Assembly: GCF_020532625.1 (NCBI RefSeq)
Contig: NZ_JAJAUY010000043.1
Span: 1-43,293, forward strand
Direction: 5' to 3'
Length of the DNA stretch: 43,293 nucleotides
Origin: Streptomyces antimicrobicus
GTDB lineage: Bacteria; Actinomycetota; Actinomycetes; Streptomycetales; Streptomycetaceae
A program made the position numbers and the translations under genes. Below the pieces are notes generated by a model. The model made no database searches. It worked only from the letters and a program-made list of their open reading frames with translations, and was not told the origin of the DNA. Of the stretch, positions 1 to 9,708 are shown piece after piece (position 1 is the first letter of the stretch; each line of letters starts with the position of its first letter).

Positions 1-1
1 G

Positions 2-1204
2 GTGTCGGCGATCGTGGAGGCCGCGCAGGAGCACAAGGCCGACGTCATCGGCATGTCGGGTCTGCTGGTGAAGTCCACGGTGATCATGAAGGAGAACCTG
101 GAGGAGCTCAACCAGCGCAAGCTGGCCGCGAACTTCCCCGTCATCCTCGGGGGCGCCGCCCTGACCCGCGCCTACGTCGAGCAGGACCTGCACGAGATCT
201 ACGAGGGCGAGGTCCGCTACGCCCGGGACGCCTTCGAGGGCCTGCGCCTGATGGACGCCCTCGTCGCGGTCAAGCGCGGGGTGCCGGGCGCCGCCCTGCC
301 CGAGCTCAAGCAGCGGCGCGTGCCCGCCCGGCCCGCCGGCGCGGCGGCCGTCGTCGCCGAGCCGGAGCGGCCGGAGGAGGGCGTGCGCTCCGACGTGGCC
401 GTGGACAACCCGGTGCCCGCGCCCCCGTTCTGGGGCACCCGGGTCATCAAGGGCATCCCGCTCAAGGACTACGCCTCCTGGCTGGACGAGGGCGCCCTGT
501 TCAAGGGCCAGTGGGGCCTGAAGCAGGCCCGCGCGGGCGGTCCGACGTACGAGGAGCTGGTCGAGTCCGAGGGCCGGCCCCGGCTGCGCGGCCTGCTGGA
601 GAAGCTGCACACCGAGAACCTGCTGGAGGCGGCCGTCGTCTACGGCTACTTCCCCTGCGTCTCCAAGGGTGACGACCTCATCCTGCTGGACGAGCGGGGC
701 AACGAGCGGACCCGGTTCACCTTCCCGCGCCAGCGCCGCGGCCGCCGGCTGTGCCTGGCGGACTTCTTCCGCCCGGAGGAGTCCGGCGAGACCGACGTCG
801 TCGGCCTGCAGGTGGTGACCGTCGGCTCGAAGATCGGTGAGGCCACCGCCAAGCTGTTCGCCGCCGACTCCTACCGCGAGTACCTGGAGCTGCACGGCCT
901 CTCCGTCCAGCTGGCCGAGGCCCTCGCCGAGTACTGGCACGCCCGCGTCCGCGCCGAGCTCGGCTTCGCGGGCGAGGACCCGAGCGACGTCCAGGACATG
1001 TTCGACCTCAAGTACCGCGGCGCCCGCTTCTCCCTCGGCTACGGGGCCTGCCCCGACCTGGAGGACCGCGCCAAGATCGCCGAGCTGCTCCAGCCGGAGC
1101 GGATCGGGGTCCACCTGTCGGAGGAGTTCCAGCTCCACCCGGAGCAGTCCACCGACGCGATCGTGATCCACCACCCCGAAGCGAAGTATTTCAACGCACG
1201 CTGA
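2..1204 (+). CDS. metH: Cobalamin-dependent methionine synthase, C-terminal part (5' truncated by window edge)
   Basis: This is the C-terminal third of B12-dependent methionine synthase, which transfers a methyl group from methyltetrahydrofolate to homocysteine in the cytoplasm. The frame is already open at base 2, so the GTG there is an internal Val and the real start lies upstream of the window. Residues 1-90 are the end of the cobalamin-binding Rossmann domain (ADVIGMSGLL and VILGGAALT strands). A Pro/Ala-rich linker covers about 90-135. Residues 140-395 are the AdoMet-binding reactivation domain, with the GYGACPDLEDR segment matching the family GYPACPDH signature. The domain that rebuilds inactive cob(II)alamin is complete. 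No truncation or frameshift is visible before the stop. Confidence 0.95.
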   Translation: MSAIVEAAQEHKADVIGMSGLLVKSTVIMKENLEELNQRKLAANFPVILGGAALTRAYVEQDLHEIYEGEVRYARDAFEGLRLMDALVAVKRGVPGAALPELKQRRVPARPAGAAAVVAEPERPEEGVRSDVAVDNPVPAPPFWGTRVIKGIPLKDYASWLDEGALFKGQWGLKQARAGGPTYEELVESEGRPRLRGLLEKLHTENLLEAAVVYGYFPCVSKGDDLILLDERGNERTRFTFPRQRRGRRLCLADFFRPEESGETDVVGLQVVTVGSKIGEATAKLFAADSYREYLELHGLSVQLAEALAEYWHARVRAELGFAGEDPSDVQDMFDLKYRGARFSLGYGACPDLEDRAKIAELLQPERIGVHLSEEFQLHPEQSTDAIVIHHPEAKYFNAR

Positions 1205-1317
1205 GGCGGATCGACGTACACTTGTCGGTCCCACACAGGCCGGTCGCCTGTTCCCCGGGGCACGCCCGTGGGGAGACGGCGGCCGGCCTTGTCGTCCCTC
1301 AGAGAGGTGTCACCGCC

Positions 1318-2019
1318 ATGACCAGCACCGTTCCCGTTCCCCTACCCCTGACGGCCGACGGTTCGGCCCTGCAGGCGGTGCTGCTGGACATGGACGGGAC
1401 GCTGGTCGACACCGAAGGCTTCTGGTGGGAGGCCGAGGTGTCCGTCTTCGGGGAGCTCGGACACCGACTGGAGGAGTCCTGGCGGGACGTGGTCGTCGGC
1501 GGGCCCATGAGCCGCAGCGCCCGCTTCCTGATCGAGGCCACCGGCGCCGCCATCAGCGTCGGCGAGCTGAGCGTGCTGCTCAACGAGCGCTTCGAGGCCC
1601 GGATCGCCGACCAGGTGCCGCTGATGCCCGGCGCCGAGCGGCTGCTGACCGAGCTGGCCCGGCACAACGTGCCCACCGCGCTGGTGTCCGCCTCGCACCG
1701 CCGGGTCATCGACAAGGTCCTGGCCTCCCTCGGCCCCGAGCGCTTCATGCTCACCGTGGCCGGGGACGAGGTGCCCCGCACCAAGCCGCACCCGGATCCG
1801 TACCTGCTGGCCGCCAAGGCGCTCGGCGCGCACCCGTCGCGCTGCGCCGTGGTCGAGGACACCGCGACCGGGGTGGCCGCCGCGGAGGCCGCCGGCTGCC
1901 GGGTGGTGGCGGTCCCCTCGGTCGGGCTGATCGCGCCGGCCCCGGGCCGGACCGTCGTCGGCTCGCTGGAGGACGTGGACCTGCCCTTCCTCCGCTCGCT
2001 CATCGCCCCGATGAACTGA
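1318..2019 (+). CDS. HAD-superfamily hydrolase, beta-phosphoglucomutase-like subfamily
   Basis: A 233-residue cytosolic haloacid dehalogenase-like phosphatase or mutase. Motif I is DMDGTLVD at 24-31, with the nucleophile Asp24 and acid Asp26. A helical cap domain follows at about 35-110. Motif II lies in ALVSAS, motif III is the Lys of TKPHPDPYLLAA, and motif IV is VVEDTATG. The GVAAAEAAG segment is typical of the PGM-like group (subfamily IA). I chose the ATG at 1318, with AGAGAGG about 9 bases upstream, over an upstream in-frame GTG at 1222 that would add a low-complexity leader. The gene lies 113 bp after metH on the same strand and is followed by a strong hairpin. The substrate cannot be read from the sequence; sugar phosphates are usual. 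Confidence 0.9.
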   Translation: MTSTVPVPLPLTADGSALQAVLLDMDGTLVDTEGFWWEAEVSVFGELGHRLEESWRDVVVGGPMSRSARFLIEATGAAISVGELSVLLNERFEARIADQVPLMPGAERLLTELARHNVPTALVSASHRRVIDKVLASLGPERFMLTVAGDEVPRTKPHPDPYLLAAKALGAHPSRCAVVEDTATGVAAAEAAGCRVVAVPSVGLIAPAPGRTVVGSLEDVDLPFLRSLIAPMN

Positions 2020-2071
2020 GGATCTTTCGCCCCAGCCCTGCGGAGGCTGAAATTCCACTCTCATTCCGCAC

Positions 2072-2103
2072 TCCGCCCGGGTGAGCTTCATCACCCGGGC
2101 GGA
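2072..2103 (+). terminator. Hairpin terminator after the HAD gene
   Basis: A perfect 13-bp stem (TCCGCCCGGGTGA at 2072-2084, complement at 2091-2103) with a 6-base loop. A second, smaller hairpin follows at 2112-2130 (GGGGGT/ACCCCC). There is no strong T tract, as is usual in Streptomyces. It separates metH/HAD from the solute-binding protein genes. Confidence 0.7.
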
Positions 2104-2449
2104 CCCATTTCGGGGGTCTGAAGCACCCCCCGGCCTTACCTTGTGTCCGGATTGATCAGCTCCTGACCGAATCATCTGACAGTCGGGCATGTGCGCGCAG
2201 TTCGCGCCCATCACGGTGCGCTGACCATGCCCGTTCGTCCGGTTCCAGCCATAGCGTCCCGGCCCACTAAGGTCATCGCGGGCACTACGCCGCATCCCAG
2301 CCGTTCCGGTCGCACACCCACGTGCCGGGACAGCCGTGGACCGATCGTCACAACACCGGCCCGATCGTTCCGCCCTGAACGGGCGAGCGTGGCGCGGTGC
2401 CCTCTGCACGAGCTGTGAACCAAGTGCCGGTTGAGGGAGTACTTCCAGG
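2104..2449 (+). other. 346-bp non-coding leader upstream of the first solute-binding protein
   Basis: Apart from the small hairpin at 2112-2130 I find no gene here. A 75-codon open frame at 2191-2418 has unbiased codon use and no ribosome binding site, so I regard it as chance. The stretch probably holds the promoter and 5' leader of the gene at 2450, whose ribosome site is GAGGGAG near 2433. No convincing -35/-10 pair or riboswitch-like fold could be picked by eye. Confidence 0.5.
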
Positions 2450-4054
2450 ATGAACCGCAAGACCATGGTGCTGACGGCCACGGCCGCTCTGCTCACCCCC
2501 GCGCTCGCCGGCTGCGGCAGCGCGACCGGAGGGGAAGCGGGCTCCGGGGCGATCGTCGTCGGGACCACCGACCGGTTCGAAGCCGCCGACTACGCCCCCG
2601 CCCCGTTCGACCCCGCCTACGCCTACGACGCCGGCGCCTGGAACATCCTCCGCCAGACCGTCCAGACGCTGATGCACACCCCGCGCGGCGGTGGCCAGCC
2701 CGTCCCGGAGGCCGCCTCCGACTGCCGCTTCACCGACGCCGGCAACGAGAGCTACCGCTGCACCCTGCGCCCCGGGCTGAAGTTCGCCAACGGCGACCCC
2801 CTCACCGCCAAGGACGTCAAGTTCTCCATCGACCGGGTCCTCGCCATCAAGGACGAGAACGGCCCCTCGGGGCTGCTCAGCACCCTGGACACCGTCGAGG
2901 TCAAGAGCGCCGACACCGTCGTCTTCCACCTGCGCACCCCGGACGCGACCTTCCCCTACAAGCTGTCCACGCCCGCCGCCGGCATCGTCAACCAGAAGAT
3001 GTACGACGGCAAGAAGCTGCGCACCGGCTTCGCCGTCGACGGCTCGGGCCCGTACACGATGAAGGCCGACGTCAAGGACAACCGCCTGGTCCGGGCCGTC
3101 TTCACCAAGAACCCGAACTACAAGGGCGACATCAAGCTGCAGAACGACAAGGTCGAGCTGCGCACCTTCGAGGACTCCGACGCCGTCGGCAAGGCCCTGG
3201 CCGCCGGCGACGTCCACATGGTCTCGCGCACCCTGTCGCCCGCCCAGATCAAGGACTTCTCCGCCAAGCCGCCCAAGGGCGTCAAGCTGGTCCCGATGCC
3301 CGGCCTGGAGATCCGATACATCGGCTTCAACACCGATGCCCCCGTCGTCGGCAACAAGGCCGTGCGCCAGGCCCTGGCCGCCGCCGTCGACCGCAACAAC
3401 CTCATCTCCAAGGTCTACGGCAAGTCCGCGCAGCCGCTGTACTCGCTGGTCCCCACCAACGTCAACGGCCACGTGAACTCGTTCTTCAACAAGTACGGCG
3501 AGGCCAACACCCAGAAGGCCGCCGCCCTGCTGAGCGCCGCCAAGGTCCAGACCCCGGTCAAGCTGACCCTGACCTACACCACCGACCACTACGGCGACGG
3601 CACCGCCGCCGAGTTCGAGGCGCTCAAGACCCAGCTCAACAGCACCGGGCTCTTCGACATCACCGTCCAGGGCAGCGAGTGGGCCAGCTTCCGGCCCTCG
3701 CAGAAGCAGGGCGAGTTCCCGGCCTACGGCCTGGGCTGGTTCCCCGACTTCCCGGACGCCGACAACTTCCTCGCCCCGTTCCTGGAGCAGGACAACTTCC
3801 TGGGCACGCCGTACGCGAACAACGCGGTGCGCACCAGGCTGATCCCCGAGTCCCGGCGTGCCGTCGACCGCAACGTCGCCGCGCCCGCCATCGGGGAGAT
3901 GCAGGACATCGTCGCCGACGACGTGCCGGTCCTGCCGCTGTGGCAGGGCAAGCAGTACGTCGCCGCCCGCGACGGCATCACCGGAGTGGAGTGGTCCGTC
4001 AACGCCATCTCCGACCTCCAGCTGTGGGAACTCGGCCGAGGCGTCAGCGGCTGA
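2450..4054 (+). CDS. ABC transporter family-5 solute-binding lipoprotein (oligopeptide/nickel type), copy 1
   Basis: A 534-residue extracytoplasmic binding protein of the DppA/OppA family (SBP_bac_5). It has a short basic N-terminus, a hydrophobic stretch and a lipobox LAGC with Cys22 as the lipid-modified residue, so it should be anchored to the outer face of the membrane. The family core is clear: CTLRPGLKFANGDPLTAKDV around 105-125, and the C-terminal VPVLPLWQGKQYV segment. It is followed 73 bp later by a paralogue that shares the whole layout. No permease or ATPase gene lies on either side, so it must use subunits encoded elsewhere or act as a receptor. The ligand is unknown; the family binds peptides, nickel-chelates, sugars or amines. 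Confidence 0.92.
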   Translation: MNRKTMVLTATAALLTPALAGCGSATGGEAGSGAIVVGTTDRFEAADYAPAPFDPAYAYDAGAWNILRQTVQTLMHTPRGGGQPVPEAASDCRFTDAGNESYRCTLRPGLKFANGDPLTAKDVKFSIDRVLAIKDENGPSGLLSTLDTVEVKSADTVVFHLRTPDATFPYKLSTPAAGIVNQKMYDGKKLRTGFAVDGSGPYTMKADVKDNRLVRAVFTKNPNYKGDIKLQNDKVELRTFEDSDAVGKALAAGDVHMVSRTLSPAQIKDFSAKPPKGVKLVPMPGLEIRYIGFNTDAPVVGNKAVRQALAAAVDRNNLISKVYGKSAQPLYSLVPTNVNGHVNSFFNKYGEANTQKAAALLSAAKVQTPVKLTLTYTTDHYGDGTAAEFEALKTQLNSTGLFDITVQGSEWASFRPSQKQGEFPAYGLGWFPDFPDADNFLAPFLEQDNFLGTPYANNAVRTRLIPESRRAVDRNVAAPAIGEMQDIVADDVPVLPLWQGKQYVAARDGITGVEWSVNAISDLQLWELGRGVSG

Positions 4055-4127
4055 GCCACACACCGCCGGCATGCGGACCGCGCGGGCCGGAAGCTTCGAT
4101 CCAGAGAGACTGAGAAGGACGTTCGTC

Positions 4128-5705
4128 ATGAGACGTAACCAGTGGCTGGCAGCCCCGCTCGGCGCCGCCACCGCAGCCGCGCTGCTCAGCGGCTGCGGTT
4201 CGCAGGACGGCAGCGCGGCCGGCGACGGCAAGGGCGTCGTGATGGGCATATCGGACAAGGTGAAGTCGGTGGACCCGGCCTCGGGTTACGACCCCGGCTC
4301 CTGGTTGCTGTTCAACAACGTCTTCCAGTCCCTGCTGAGCTTCCCCAAGGGCGGCACCACGCCCGAGCCCGACGCCGCGCAGAGCTGCGCCTTCGAGGGC
4401 AGCGACAGCAAGGTGTACAAGTGCGTGCTCCGCCCCGACCTGAAGTTCAGCAACGGCAACGCGCTGACCTCGAAGGACGTCAAGTTCTCCTTCGAGCGCA
4501 CCCTGCGGATCAAGGACGAGGCCGGCCCCGCGGTGCTGCTCTCGTCGATCGCCGGCATCGACACCCCGGACGACAGGACCGTCGTCTTCCGCCTGAGGAC
4601 CTCCGACGCCACCTTCCCGAGCAAGATCGCCTCGGGTGCGGGCGCCATCGTCGACAGCCGCGAGTACCCGGCGGACAAGCTCCGCACGGACAACAAGGCG
4701 GTCGGCTCCGGCGTCTACAAGCTGGACTCCTTCACCAGCAAGGCCGCCAACTTCTCGGTCAACGACTCCTACAAGGGCAAGGCCAAGGTCAAGAACACCG
4801 GCGTCACGCTGAAGTTCTTCGACGGCGACCAGGCGGGCCTGAAGTCCACCCTGGAGAGCGGCGACGTCGACTTCGCCTTCCGCGGCCTCGCCGCCAAGGA
4901 CATCGCGGGCATCGCCTCCAAGAGCGGCCCCGGCAAGGTCGAGGTCGTCCAGGGCACCGGCGCCGAGGTCACCCACCTGGTCTTCAACGTCAACGACCCG
5001 GTGGCCGGCAAGCTCCCCATCCGCAAGGCCATGGCCTACCTGGTGGACCGCGACGCCCTGGTCAAGGACGTCTACGAGGGCACCGCCACGCCGCTGTACT
5101 CGATCATCCCCGCCGGCATCGGCTCCCACAACACCGCCTTCTTCGACCGCTACGGCGGCAGCCCCCAGCCCGAGAAGGCCAAGGCCGTCCTGAAGGCCGC
5201 CAACATCACCGGCAAGGTGAAGGTGACCCTGTACGGCACGCCCTCCCGCTACGGCCCCTCCACCGAGGCCCAGCTCCAGGTCATCGCCAAGCAGCTCAAC
5301 GACAGCCAGCTCTTCGAAGCCGACGTCAAGCTGACGGAGTTCGACCAGTACGAGAAGGACATCGAGGCCGGCAAATACGGCGTCTACGTCATCGGCTGGG
5401 TGCCCGACTACCCCGACGCGGACAACTTCACCCAGCCGTTCTTCGGCCCGGGCAACGTCCTGCGCAACAACTACGACAACAAGGAGATCACCGGGACCAT
5501 CATCCCGGCGACCAACACCAAGTCCGACCGCACCGCCGCCAACGCGGAGTACACGCGACTGCAGGACATCGTCGCCGACGAGGTCCCCGTCCTGCCGCTG
5601 TGGCAGAGCAAGCAGTACGCCGTGGCCCGGCCCAACGTCCAGGGCCTGCAGTGGTCGCTCGACCCGTCCACGATCTTCCGCTTCTGGGAGATCAGCAAGG
5701 GCTGA
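4128..5705 (+). CDS. ABC transporter family-5 solute-binding lipoprotein, copy 2
   Basis: A 525-residue paralogue of the preceding protein. The ATG at 4128 starts MRRNQWLAAP, followed by a hydrophobic segment and lipobox LLSGC (Cys23). An open frame extends further upstream, but that part overlaps the preceding gene and lacks the signal peptide, so I reject it. Matching blocks with copy 1 include CVLRPDLKFSNGNALTSKDV, the SDATFPSKI region, GWVPDYPDADNF, and DIVADEVPVLPLWQSKQY near the C-terminus. The two genes arose by tandem duplication and have diverged well, which suggests different ligands. Spacing and the lack of a hairpin between them suggest one transcript. A 16-bp hairpin ends the unit. 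Confidence 0.92.
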   Translation: MRRNQWLAAPLGAATAAALLSGCGSQDGSAAGDGKGVVMGISDKVKSVDPASGYDPGSWLLFNNVFQSLLSFPKGGTTPEPDAAQSCAFEGSDSKVYKCVLRPDLKFSNGNALTSKDVKFSFERTLRIKDEAGPAVLLSSIAGIDTPDDRTVVFRLRTSDATFPSKIASGAGAIVDSREYPADKLRTDNKAVGSGVYKLDSFTSKAANFSVNDSYKGKAKVKNTGVTLKFFDGDQAGLKSTLESGDVDFAFRGLAAKDIAGIASKSGPGKVEVVQGTGAEVTHLVFNVNDPVAGKLPIRKAMAYLVDRDALVKDVYEGTATPLYSIIPAGIGSHNTAFFDRYGGSPQPEKAKAVLKAANITGKVKVTLYGTPSRYGPSTEAQLQVIAKQLNDSQLFEADVKLTEFDQYEKDIEAGKYGVYVIGWVPDYPDADNFTQPFFGPGNVLRNNYDNKEITGTIIPATNTKSDRTAANAEYTRLQDIVADEVPVLPLWQSKQYAVARPNVQGLQWSLDPSTIFRFWEISKG

Positions 5706-5738
5706 CGCCCGCCAGGGCCCAACCCCACCGGGTACGCA

Positions 5739-5776
5739 GACGCCCGGGCCGCCTCCCGCGAGGCGGCCCGGGCGTC
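5739..5776. terminator. Bidirectional terminator between convergent genes
   Basis: A perfect 16-bp stem (GACGCCCGGGCCGCCT at 5739-5754, complement at 5761-5776) with the 6-base loop CCCGCG. It lies between the plus-strand solute-binding protein gene and the minus-strand response regulator, and can serve both. Confidence 0.8.
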
Positions 5777-5807
5777 GCCCGTTCCCGGTCCGGCGGGGCG
5801 CCGGCGC

Positions 5808-6479
5808 CTACTGGGCGCCCGGGCGCACCAGCCCGCTCTCGTACGCGTAGACCGCCGCCTGCACCCGGTCGCGCAGCCCCAGCTTCGTCAGGACGTGACC
5901 CACATGGGTCTTCACCGTCGTCTCGCTCACGAACAGATCCGCCGCGATCTCCGCGTTCGACAGCCCCCGCGCCACCAGCTTCAGGACCTCCACCTCACGC
6001 TCGGTCAGCGTGCCCAGGGCGTCCGGCACCGGCTCCTCGCCCGACGGCAGATGACCGGCGTACTTGTCCAGCAGGCGGCGCGTGATGCTCGGCGCGAGCA
6101 TCGCCTCGCCCGCCGCCACCACCCGGATCGCCTGCACCAGCTCGTTAGCCGGGGCGTCCTTGAGCAGGAAACCGCTCGCACCGGCGCGCAGCGCCTCGAC
6201 CACGTACTCGTCCAGGTCGAACGTCGTCAGCACCAGCACCTTCGCCGGCCCGTCCCGGCCCGGACCGGTGATCTGCCGGGTCGCCTCGACCCCGTCCATC
6301 CGCGGCATCCGGATGTCCATCAGCACCACGTCGGGCTGCAGCGCCCGGACCTGGTCCAGCGCCTGCAGACCGTCACCGGCCTCCCCGACCACCGCCAGGT
6401 CCGACTCCGCCTCCAGGATCATCCGGAACCCGGTGCGCAGCAGAGGCTGGTCGTCGACCAGTAGGACGCGGATCGCCAC
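5808..6479 (-). CDS. LuxR/NarL-type response regulator without adjacent kinase
   Basis: A 223-residue two-component response regulator. The receiver domain (1-120) has the acidic pair Asp9-Asp10, phospho-acceptor Asp55 in VVLMDIRMPRMDG, and conserved Lys in LLKDAP. The LuxR HTH follows at about 155-215 (LTEREVEVLKLVARGLSNAE, then VSETTVKTHV). I chose the GTG at 6479, which is preceded by AAGAGGTA. An ATG at 6521 would overlap the upstream nuclease gene and add a non-conserved leader. No sensor kinase gene is next to it: upstream is a nuclease and downstream a convergent transporter gene. Its partner and targets are therefore unknown. Confidence 0.9.
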   Translation of the reverse strand: MAIRVLLVDDQPLLRTGFRMILEAESDLAVVGEAGDGLQALDQVRALQPDVVLMDIRMPRMDGVEATRQITGPGRDGPAKVLVLTTFDLDEYVVEALRAGASGFLLKDAPANELVQAIRVVAAGEAMLAPSITRRLLDKYAGHLPSGEEPVPDALGTLTEREVEVLKLVARGLSNAEIAADLFVSETTVKTHVGHVLTKLGLRDRVQAAVYAYESGLVRPGAQ

Positions 6480-6504
6480 GGAGTACCTCTTCGTCTCGGC
6501 GGTT

Positions 6505-7392
<888 letters not shown>

Positions 7393-7526
7393 GACACATC
7401 ACCCTACGGCCCGCCACCGACAGCCACGCGCATACCATCGACTGCGGACCCCCTCGCACTGCATGATCGAAGCATCACACCGCGCGACGGCGCGACCGGC
7501 AGGACAGCACCGAACGAAGGACAGCC

Positions 7527-8726
7527 GTGGCAGACACCGACGAGACCGGCGAGCGCGGAAGCGGGCGCTCCGAACCGGGCGGCGGGTTCCTCATGGGCCG
7601 CCCCTTCGGCGTCCCCGTCTACGTCTCGCCCAGCTGGTTCCTGGTCGCGGCCCTGATCACCTGGATCTTCGGCAACCAGCTCGACACCGTGCTGCCCGGC
7701 CTCGGCCTCGCCCGCTACCTCGTCGCCCTGTTCTTCGCCGTGGCCCTCTACGCCTCCGTGCTCGTCCACGAACTCGCCCACGCGGTCGCCGGCCTGCGCT
7801 TCAAGCTCGGCGTGCGCCGCATCCAGCTCCAGTTCGTCGGCGGGGCCACCCAGGTCGAGGAGGCCGGCACGCCCGGCCGCGAGTTCGTCCTCGCCTTCGT
7901 CGGACCGCTGCTCTCCCTCGTCCTCGCCGGCCTCTTCTACCTCGGCATGACCGCCGTCGACGCGCGTACCGTCCCCGGCGTCCTGCTGGCCGGCCTGATG
8001 ATCGCCAACCTGATCGTCGCCGTCTTCAACCTGCTGCCCGGCCTGCCCCTGGACGGCGGCCGGATGCTCCGCGCCGTCGTCTGGGCCGTCACCGGCAAGG
8101 CCATGACCGGCACCGTCGCCGCCGCCTGGGTCGGCCGCGCCATCGCCCTGGCGGTCCTGCTGGGCCTGCCCCTGCTCACCGAGACCGGCTACCTCCGGGT
8201 CGGCGACGGCGAGAGCGGCGGCATGGACACCGTCATGAACGCGCTGCTCGCCGCCATCCTCGCCGCGATCATGTGGACCGGCGCCGGCAACAGCCTGCGC
8301 ATGGCCCGGCTCCGGGAGAACCTCCCCGCCCTGCGCGCCCGCGGCCTGACCCGCCGCGCCGTGCCGGTGGAGTCCGCCACCCCGCTCTCCGAGGCCCTGC
8401 GCCGCGCCAACGAGGCCGGGGCCCGCGCCCTCGTCGTCGTCGACCCCCAGGGCGAGCCCACCGGCATCGTCCGCGAGAGCGCCATCGCCTCCGTCCCCGA
8501 GCACCGCCGCCCCTGGGTCGTCGTCAGCGCCCTGGCGCAGGACCTCACCGACGGCATGAAGGTTTCCTCCGACCTCGCCGGCCAGGACCTCCTCGAACAC
8601 CTCCAGGCCACCCCCGCCACCGAGTACCTGGTGGTCGAGGAGGACGGCGCCGTCTACGGCGTGCTGTCCACCCAGGACGTCGAGCGGGCCTTCGTGAAGG
8701 CCATGGCACGGCCGCACTCCGGATAG
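7527..8726 (+). CDS. M50 site-2-type membrane metalloprotease with CBS domains
   Basis: A 399-residue intramembrane zinc protease. After a polar 25-residue N-terminus come several hydrophobic segments (about 33-50, 62-80, 122-142, 152-172, 205-225, 240-255). The zinc site is HELAH at 81-85, and the second conserved site is LPLDGG, with Asp176 as third ligand. The C-terminal 110 residues resemble a CBS-domain pair (TPLSEALRRANEAGARALVV and a later TEYLVVEEDGAVYGVLSTQD), which in related proteins senses nucleotides. The GTG at 7527 is preceded by GAAGGA. The gene stops 16 bp before trmI. Substrates of this non-PDZ subgroup in actinobacteria are poorly known; release of membrane-held regulators is a family-based guess. 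Confidence 0.9.
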   Translation: MADTDETGERGSGRSEPGGGFLMGRPFGVPVYVSPSWFLVAALITWIFGNQLDTVLPGLGLARYLVALFFAVALYASVLVHELAHAVAGLRFKLGVRRIQLQFVGGATQVEEAGTPGREFVLAFVGPLLSLVLAGLFYLGMTAVDARTVPGVLLAGLMIANLIVAVFNLLPGLPLDGGRMLRAVVWAVTGKAMTGTVAAAWVGRAIALAVLLGLPLLTETGYLRVGDGESGGMDTVMNALLAAILAAIMWTGAGNSLRMARLRENLPALRARGLTRRAVPVESATPLSEALRRANEAGARALVVVDPQGEPTGIVRESAIASVPEHRRPWVVVSALAQDLTDGMKVSSDLAGQDLLEHLQATPATEYLVVEEDGAVYGVLSTQDVERAFVKAMARPHSG

Positions 8727-8730
8727 CCCA

Positions 8731-8742
8731 TACACTGGTCAC
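8731..8742 (+). promoter_or_regulatory. Candidate leaderless promoter of trmI
   Basis: A TACACT hexamer at 8731-8736 lies exactly six bases before the ATG of trmI, and no Shine-Dalgarno sequence is present in between. This is the geometry of a -10 box for a transcript starting at the A of ATG. The hexamer straddles the end of the M50 gene region. No clear -35 is seen. Confidence 0.45.
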
Positions 8743-9651
8743 ATGTCCGAACCGACCGGTGCCGCCCGCCGTCGCGGGCCCTTCAAGGTCGGGGACCAGG
8801 TCCAGCTCACCGACCCCAAGGGACGCCACTACACGTTCACGCTCGAAGCCGGGAAGAACTTCCACACCCACAAGGGTTCCTTCCCGCACGACGAGCTGAT
8901 CGGCGCTCCCGAGGGCAGTGTTGTCCGTACCACCGGGAACGTCGCGTACCTCGCGCTGCGTCCCCTGCTCCCCGACTACGTCCTGTCCATGCCCCGCGGC
9001 GCCGCCGTGGTCTACCCCAAGGACGCGGGCCAGATCCTGGCCTTCGCCGACATCTTCCCCGGCGCGCGCGTCGTGGAGGCGGGCGTGGGCTCCGGCTCAC
9101 TGAGCAGCTTCCTGCTGCGCGCCATCGGCGACCAGGGCATGCTCCACAGCTACGAGCGCCGGGCGGACTTCGCCGAGATCGCCAAGGACAACGTCGAGCG
9201 CTACTTCGGCGGCCCGCACCCCGCGTGGCAGCTGACCGTCGGTGACCTCCAGGACAACCTGTCCGACACCGACGTCGACCGCGTGATCCTCGACATGCTG
9301 GCCCCCTGGGAGTGCCTGGAGGCCGTCTCCAAGGCGCTGGTGCCCGGCGGCATCCTGTGCTGCTACGTGGCCACCACCACCCAGCTGTCCAAGACCGTCG
9401 AGTCCATCCGCGAGATCGGCTGCTTCGCCGAGCCGCAGCCGTGGGAGTCGATGATCCGCAACTGGCACGTCGAGGGCCTCGCCGTCCGTCCGGACCACCG
9501 GATGATCGGCCACACCGGCTTCCTCGTCACCGCCCGCCGGCTCGCCGACGGCGTCGAGCCCCCGCTGCGCCGCCGCCGCCCCGCCAAGGGCGCGTACGGC
9601 GAGGACTACGAGGGCCCCGGCTCGGGCTCGGGCGGCTCCGGCCGCGGCTGA
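8743..9651 (+). CDS. trmI: tRNA (adenine(58)-N1)-methyltransferase TrmI
   Basis: A 302-residue SAM-dependent enzyme that makes m1A58 in the T-loop of tRNAs, acting as a homotetramer in the family. The N-terminal small beta domain (about 12-75) precedes the Rossmann methyltransferase fold. Motif I is VVEAGVGSGS at 110-119. The acidic residue of motif II is in YERRADFAEIA, and the D-x-L motif is RVILDMLAPWE. The C-terminus is Gly/Ser-rich (GPGSGSGGSGRG). Gene order next to the RecB-like nuclease and upstream of arc is shared with other actinobacteria. The start has no ribosome site and probably gives a leaderless message. Confidence 0.95.
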   Translation: MSEPTGAARRRGPFKVGDQVQLTDPKGRHYTFTLEAGKNFHTHKGSFPHDELIGAPEGSVVRTTGNVAYLALRPLLPDYVLSMPRGAAVVYPKDAGQILAFADIFPGARVVEAGVGSGSLSSFLLRAIGDQGMLHSYERRADFAEIAKDNVERYFGGPHPAWQLTVGDLQDNLSDTDVDRVILDMLAPWECLEAVSKALVPGGILCCYVATTTQLSKTVESIREIGCFAEPQPWESMIRNWHVEGLAVRPDHRMIGHTGFLVTARRLADGVEPPLRRRRPAKGAYGEDYEGPGSGSGGSGRG

Positions 9652-9708
9652 CCCGGCCGCACGGCAGGCCGCCTCCCTCCGGAGGGCCGGCCGACACTCC
9701 AAACGGCA

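Noticed and set aside
1222..1244. TTGTCGGTC upstream of the HAD gene as a second PafBC site
   Set aside because: After eight bases the sequence is GCCGGT, so the TAnnnT -10 is absent.
2191..2418. A 75-codon frame in the leader before the first solute-binding protein
   Set aside because: No ribosome site, no codon-position bias and no recognisable sequence.
2348..4258. A 636-codon minus-strand open frame opposite the first solute-binding protein
   Set aside because: High-GC codon bias produces long antisense frames. It has low-complexity Val/Gly/Asp composition, no family similarity, and the sense gene is unmistakable.
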